Source: Oscillospiraceae bacterium
Lineage (GTDB): Bacteria > Bacillota > Clostridia > Oscillospirales > Acutalibacteraceae
DNA length: 8,832 nucleotides
Direction of reading: 5' to 3'
NCBI GenBank assembly: GCA_029012165.1
Contig: JAQXLO010000117.1
Span: 1 to 8,832 of the forward strand
The notes below the pieces were generated by a model. That model was given only the letters and a program-made list of their open reading frames with translations, was not told the origin of the DNA and did no database searches. Made by a program: the position numbers and the translations under genes. Below, one piece after another: positions 6,562 to 8,832 of this stretch (the stretch's first letter is position 1; each line of letters starts with the position of its first letter).

Positions 6562-7458
6562 ATGAAAGCAAAGATCACTCGTGCAATCGCACTGGCTTTG
6601 GCAGCGCTGATGGCTGCGTCCTTTGCGGCTTGCGGCAAAACCGAGACACCCGAAACCACTGCACCGGCGGAAACTGTGGAAGCGACCGTTACCCAAGCGG
6701 CAGAGACCACTGCGCAAACCGCACCGAGTGAAACGGATGTCTCCGAGGAAGCGCCTGCGCAGGAGAGCACAGCCGCAGAGGCAACCACCGAGGCGCAGGA
6801 GCTGGAAGCGCCTGCGGACAAGGCGGAGGTTCTCAAGCTGTACAATGACGCAACGGAAAAGGTTGCCTCCCGCAAAGTTGCTTTTTCCAAAAAGCGTGAA
6901 ACCAAAGAAGGCGTCTATGAGGCCGGTGTGGCGCTCAAGACCTTCAAGAGCATCGTCTACAAGTTCATGGGCATCGGCGCCGAAAACGCTTATGTCAAGG
7001 ACGTGCCGAAGAATGACGGCAGTTACGACCACTATTTCCAGAAGTCCACGCTGACCGAAGCGGATATCACCGATGCGACCTGCACCAAGAATGCGGACGG
7101 CGGCTTCGATCTGGTGATCAAAGTCAAGAGCGGCAGCAGCTCCATCAACGGCGGCAGCAATGAAAAGCTCAATGCACCGCTGGACAAGAGCGCCATCAGC
7201 GCCGGCAGAGACGACAAGGGCTACTGGGACCACAAGACGGCGCAGAACGTCTATGACGCCATCGACGATGTGGCCAGCGGCGCCGTGATTGACGAGAGCT
7301 ACTCCAATGCCGTCATCAAGGCGACCGTGGACAAGAATGGCAACCTGACCAAGATGGACGTCAGCTTTGATATCACTTTCGACATCAGCAAGGTGTACGG
7401 TTCTTCCGGCCATGCCACCGGCACAACGACCGTCAGTTTCAGCAACTTCAAGTGGTAA
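6562..7458 (+). CDS. Secreted lipoprotein of unknown function
   Basis: A 298-residue protein with a lipoprotein signal peptide: basic MKAKITR, a hydrophobic Ala/Leu core (8-19) and lipobox FAAC with Cys24 as the lipidated residue, so it should be anchored on the outer face of the membrane. Residues 25-85 form a low-complexity Thr/Glu/Ala/Pro linker. Residues 86-298 form the body, opening with AEVLKLYNDATEKVASRKVAF and ending in alternating hydrophobic strands (about 250-298). The opening resembles, from memory and with low certainty, a family of small clostridial lipoproteins of undefined role. I see no catalytic motif. The gene is divergent from the two-component operon and has its own strong promoter and terminator. 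Codon use is strongly biased in the body: from residue 126 onward 17 of 18 lysines are AAG, while the HAD gene in this window prefers AAA. This suggests high expression. A role as a target, or accessory sensor, of the neighbouring kinase is only an inference. Confidence 0.88.
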   Translation: MKAKITRAIALALAALMAASFAACGKTETPETTAPAETVEATVTQAAETTAQTAPSETDVSEEAPAQESTAAEATTEAQELEAPADKAEVLKLYNDATEKVASRKVAFSKKRETKEGVYEAGVALKTFKSIVYKFMGIGAENAYVKDVPKNDGSYDHYFQKSTLTEADITDATCTKNADGGFDLVIKVKSGSSSINGGSNEKLNAPLDKSAISAGRDDKGYWDHKTAQNVYDAIDDVASGAVIDESYSNAVIKATVDKNGNLTKMDVSFDITFDISKVYGSSGHATGTTTVSFSNFKW

Positions 7459-7473
7459 ATGCATAAAATTACA

Positions 7474-7504
7474 GGAGCTGCCTCGATGGGACAGCTCCTT
7501 TTTT
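7474..7504 (+). terminator. Intrinsic terminator after the lipoprotein gene
   Basis: Arms GGAGCTG (7474-7480) and CAGCTCC (7492-7498) with an 11-nt loop, followed by six T (7499-7504), starting 15 nt after the lipoprotein stop. It also lies beyond the end of the convergent esterase, but the T-run on that strand is weak, so termination in that direction is less certain. Confidence 0.85.
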
Positions 7505-7535
7505 CATGCCTGTGCAGTTTTTGAAACGGGATCGC

Positions 7536-8441
7536 TCACAGCCTTGCGCAAAAATAGTCGAGCATTTCATTGTTGGCGGCAAGGCTTTCGGCATATTCAG
7601 GGTACAACACATTGAAAGCGTGGGGGAGTGCATGGAATTCCCCCTTCGGGTAGTAGCGCAGGGTGTGTTCCGCATTGCGCCGGGTCAGCAGATGGTCGAG
7701 CTGCATGGATGTCTTTGCAAGAAAATCCTCTTGGGAGGAGAGCATCCAAACCGGAGGAAGCGACGTGCTGGTTCGCAGAACATCCTGAATGGAGGAACAG
7801 TAGAAATACGGCGAATTGCGGTATTGCGTACCGAACAGTCGCCGGCACAGATCCCGCTTCGGCAAAAGACTATCCGTGAACAGATGCAGATCGGCGACGG
7901 GGGAGGACAGCCCGAATGCCTTTACGGTGACGTCGGCCTTTTCCAGCTTGTATATTTTGCGCAGTGTGTCGGATGCATTGGCGAGGTAGCTTAAAAGCGC
8001 CAGATGCGCACCGGTGGAATCTCCGCAGAGAAACAGTCTCTGCGCATCCAACGAAAATTTTTCAGCGTGGCGGCTTATCCAGTGCATACAGCAGTTGATG
8101 TCCTCGACCTGGGTGCGCAGGTCGTTGTTTTCCGCAAGGGTGTAGTTGATGTTGACAACGGCGAACCCCTTGGAGGCGAGGTACATACAGTAGCACCTGC
8201 TGTTTTCCTTACTGCCGTGAATCCATGCGCCGCCGTGAATATTTAAAATGGTCGGCAAGGCGCCGCTGTGCTGTGCCGGGTAGTAAATATCTGTCAGATG
8301 CACTTTGCGGTTGTCCGTCAGATAGGGGACGTCCTGCACGGTACGGACGCCGAAAACGGGGGATTGTGCCGGGTCTCTTTTTTTGTCCGCATGGGACAAA
8401 AGCTTGTCCAGCAGTTCGGTAGAATCGGGAAAAGGATTCAT
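7536..8441 (-). CDS. Alpha/beta-hydrolase esterase (HSL/BD-FAE-like)
   Basis: A 301-residue serine hydrolase with no signal peptide, so probably cytosolic. The oxyanion-hole motif HGGAW (69-73) and nucleophile elbow GDSTG (140-144, Ser142) place it with the hormone-sensitive-lipase and feruloyl-esterase-like carboxylesterases. The expected acid is Asp239 in SSQEDF, and the histidine is His270 or His274 in GEFHALPHAF. The YLTDNRKVHLTDIYYP stretch before the oxyanion motif is the usual strand pair in these enzymes. Likely reactions are hydrolysis of short-chain or acetyl esters; the substrate is not readable from sequence. The start is supported by GAGGTG (8449-8454) 7 nt upstream and a near-consensus promoter. 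It is a single-gene unit, convergent with the lipoprotein gene and divergent from argC. The family match is strong and the precise role unknown. Confidence 0.9.
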   Translation of the reverse strand: MNPFPDSTELLDKLLSHADKKRDPAQSPVFGVRTVQDVPYLTDNRKVHLTDIYYPAQHSGALPTILNIHGGAWIHGSKENSRCYCMYLASKGFAVVNINYTLAENNDLRTQVEDINCCMHWISRHAEKFSLDAQRLFLCGDSTGAHLALLSYLANASDTLRKIYKLEKADVTVKAFGLSSPVADLHLFTDSLLPKRDLCRRLFGTQYRNSPYFYCSSIQDVLRTSTSLPPVWMLSSQEDFLAKTSMQLDHLLTRRNAEHTLRYYPKGEFHALPHAFNVLYPEYAESLAANNEMLDYFCARL

Positions 8442-8460
8442 GCACTTTCACCTCTATATA

Positions 8461-8489
8461 AATGTATCACGAAAAAACCGTCCTGTCAA
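8461..8489 (-). promoter_or_regulatory. Sigma-A promoter of the esterase gene
   Basis: Minus-strand -35 TTGACA (8484-8489), a 17-nt spacer and -10 TACATT (8461-8466). The ribosome binding site GAGGTG follows at once, so the leader is short, about 10-15 nt of transcript before it ends at the ATG. Confidence 0.7.
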
Positions 8490-8507
8490 ATCTATTTTTT
8501 ATGTAAA

Positions 8508-8525
8508 AACGAATATTTATGCATA
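8508..8525. promoter_or_regulatory. ARG-box-like site, possible ArgR operator
   Basis: The 18 bp fit the ArgR consensus TNTGMATWWWWATKCANA well across the core: GAAT, ATTT, ATGCA are in register, with C in place of the core T before GAAT. It overlaps a 14-bp perfect palindrome, ATTTATGCATAAAT (8515-8528). It lies 5 bp upstream of the argC -35. A second TATGCAT at 8560-8566, next to the argC -10, is 42 bp away from the first. AT-rich intergenic DNA gives such matches by chance, so this is moderate to weak evidence, raised by the identity of the downstream gene. Confidence 0.4.
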
Positions 8526-8530
8526 AATTG

Positions 8531-8558
8531 TTGACAAATTGAATTTTCGGTGTATAAT
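8531..8558 (+). promoter_or_regulatory. Sigma-A promoter of argC
   Basis: Perfect -35 TTGACA (8531-8536) and perfect -10 TATAAT (8553-8558) with a 16-nt spacer. The leader would be about 24 nt, carrying GGAG (8576-8579) 9 nt before the ATG. Confidence 0.75.
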
Positions 8559-8588
8559 ATATGCATTGCAGATTTGGAGTGAAAAACT

Positions 8589-8832
8589 ATGTGGAATGTT
8601 TTTATCGACGGCAGCGCAGGCACAACGGGACTGCGGATTGCCGAACGCCTTTCCGAGCGGACGGAACTGAATATTCTCCGCCTGCCGGAGGCGCAGCGCA
8701 AATCTCCCGAGGCACGCAGACAGATGCTGGAACAAGCGGATGTGGCTTTTCTCTGTCTGCCGGATGATGCCGCACGGGAATCCGTTGCCCTTGCCGAGGG
8801 CACGGACACGATTTTGATCGACACTTCTACTG
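8589..8832 (+). CDS. argC: N-acetyl-gamma-glutamyl-phosphate reductase, type 2 (5' part)
   Basis: The first 81 codons of argC, cut by the window end. The enzyme reduces N-acetylglutamyl phosphate with NADPH to the semialdehyde, the third step of arginine synthesis, in the cytosol. The N-terminus MWNVFIDGSAGTTGLRIAERL carries the dinucleotide-binding GSAGTTG (8-14). DVAFLCLPDDAARESV (51-66) is a hallmark of the short type-2 ArgC family (about 310 residues), in contrast to the longer type-1 form. The catalytic cysteine lies beyond the window. GGAG at 8576-8579 sits 9 nt from the ATG. Its own promoter and an ARG-box-like site suggest it opens an arginine operon; argJ, argB or argD would be expected downstream. 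Confidence 0.92.
   Translation, partial: MWNVFIDGSAGTTGLRIAERLSERTELNILRLPEAQRKSPEARRQMLEQADVAFLCLPDDAARESVALAEGTDTILIDTST

Noticed and set aside
6663..6830. Thr/Glu/Ala/Pro-rich stretch as a possible DNA repeat array
   Set aside because: The bias is at the protein level (a flexible linker after the lipidated cysteine). I see no regular DNA repeat unit.
6226..7464. A long open frame on the minus strand (412 codons) opposite the lipoprotein and regulator start
   Set aside because: It spans two supported genes, one on each strand, and the divergent promoters between them. Its predicted protein is low complexity, and the openness is explained by the biased codon use of the lipoprotein on the other strand.
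1..8832. Defence system, mobile element or CRISPR
   Set aside because: No transposase, integrase, nuclease operon, spaced repeat array or terminal inverted repeats are visible. The helicase is a complete housekeeping PcrA, not a defence helicase.

Overview
The window looks like chromosomal DNA from a low-to-moderate GC Gram-positive bacterium, most likely a gut Clostridia member of the Oscillospiraceae/Ruminococcaceae type. The grounds are a PcrA helicase with a clostridial-style insertion, strong AAGGAG/GAGGTG ribosome binding sites, near-consensus sigma-A promoters, a VanR-like regulator with a large multi-pass kinase, and a Thr/Glu/Ala-rich lipoprotein. The lineage is an inference from protein character; no rRNA or marker gene is present.

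Layout: (1) 3-3038 (+) holds a two-gene operon, the DNA helicase PcrA/UvrD followed 12 bp later by a HAD phosphatase of the phosphoglycolate phosphatase type. It ends in a bidirectional hairpin whose stem contains the phosphatase stop codon. (2) 3065-6359 (-) holds a two-component system running towards the operon. The VanR/OmpR-type response regulator comes first, and an 876-residue six-pass sensor histidine kinase follows, starting at a TTG inside the regulator's 3' end. (3) 6360-6561 is a divergent control region with one sigma-A promoter in each direction and three contiguous 11-bp direct repeats between them. (4) 6562-7458 (+) is a secreted lipoprotein of unknown function with its own terminator. 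(5) 7536-8441 (-) is an alpha/beta-hydrolase esterase. (6) 8442-8588 is a second divergent promoter region with an ARG-box-like site. (7) 8589 to the window end (+) is the start of argC, type-2 N-acetyl-gamma-glutamyl-phosphate reductase, probably the first gene of an arginine operon.

How the parts may work together: the 11-bp repeats beside the -35 of the lipoprotein promoter have the period expected of an OmpR/PhoB-family operator. The simplest reading is that the regulator controls the divergent lipoprotein gene and perhaps itself. The helicase/phosphatase pair, the esterase and argC appear to be unrelated housekeeping or metabolic neighbours.

I found no CRISPR array, insertion sequence, tRNA, rRNA, phage or defence gene, and no broken gene. 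The most testable new content is the regulator/kinase/lipoprotein module with its repeat operator; otherwise the region looks ordinary.
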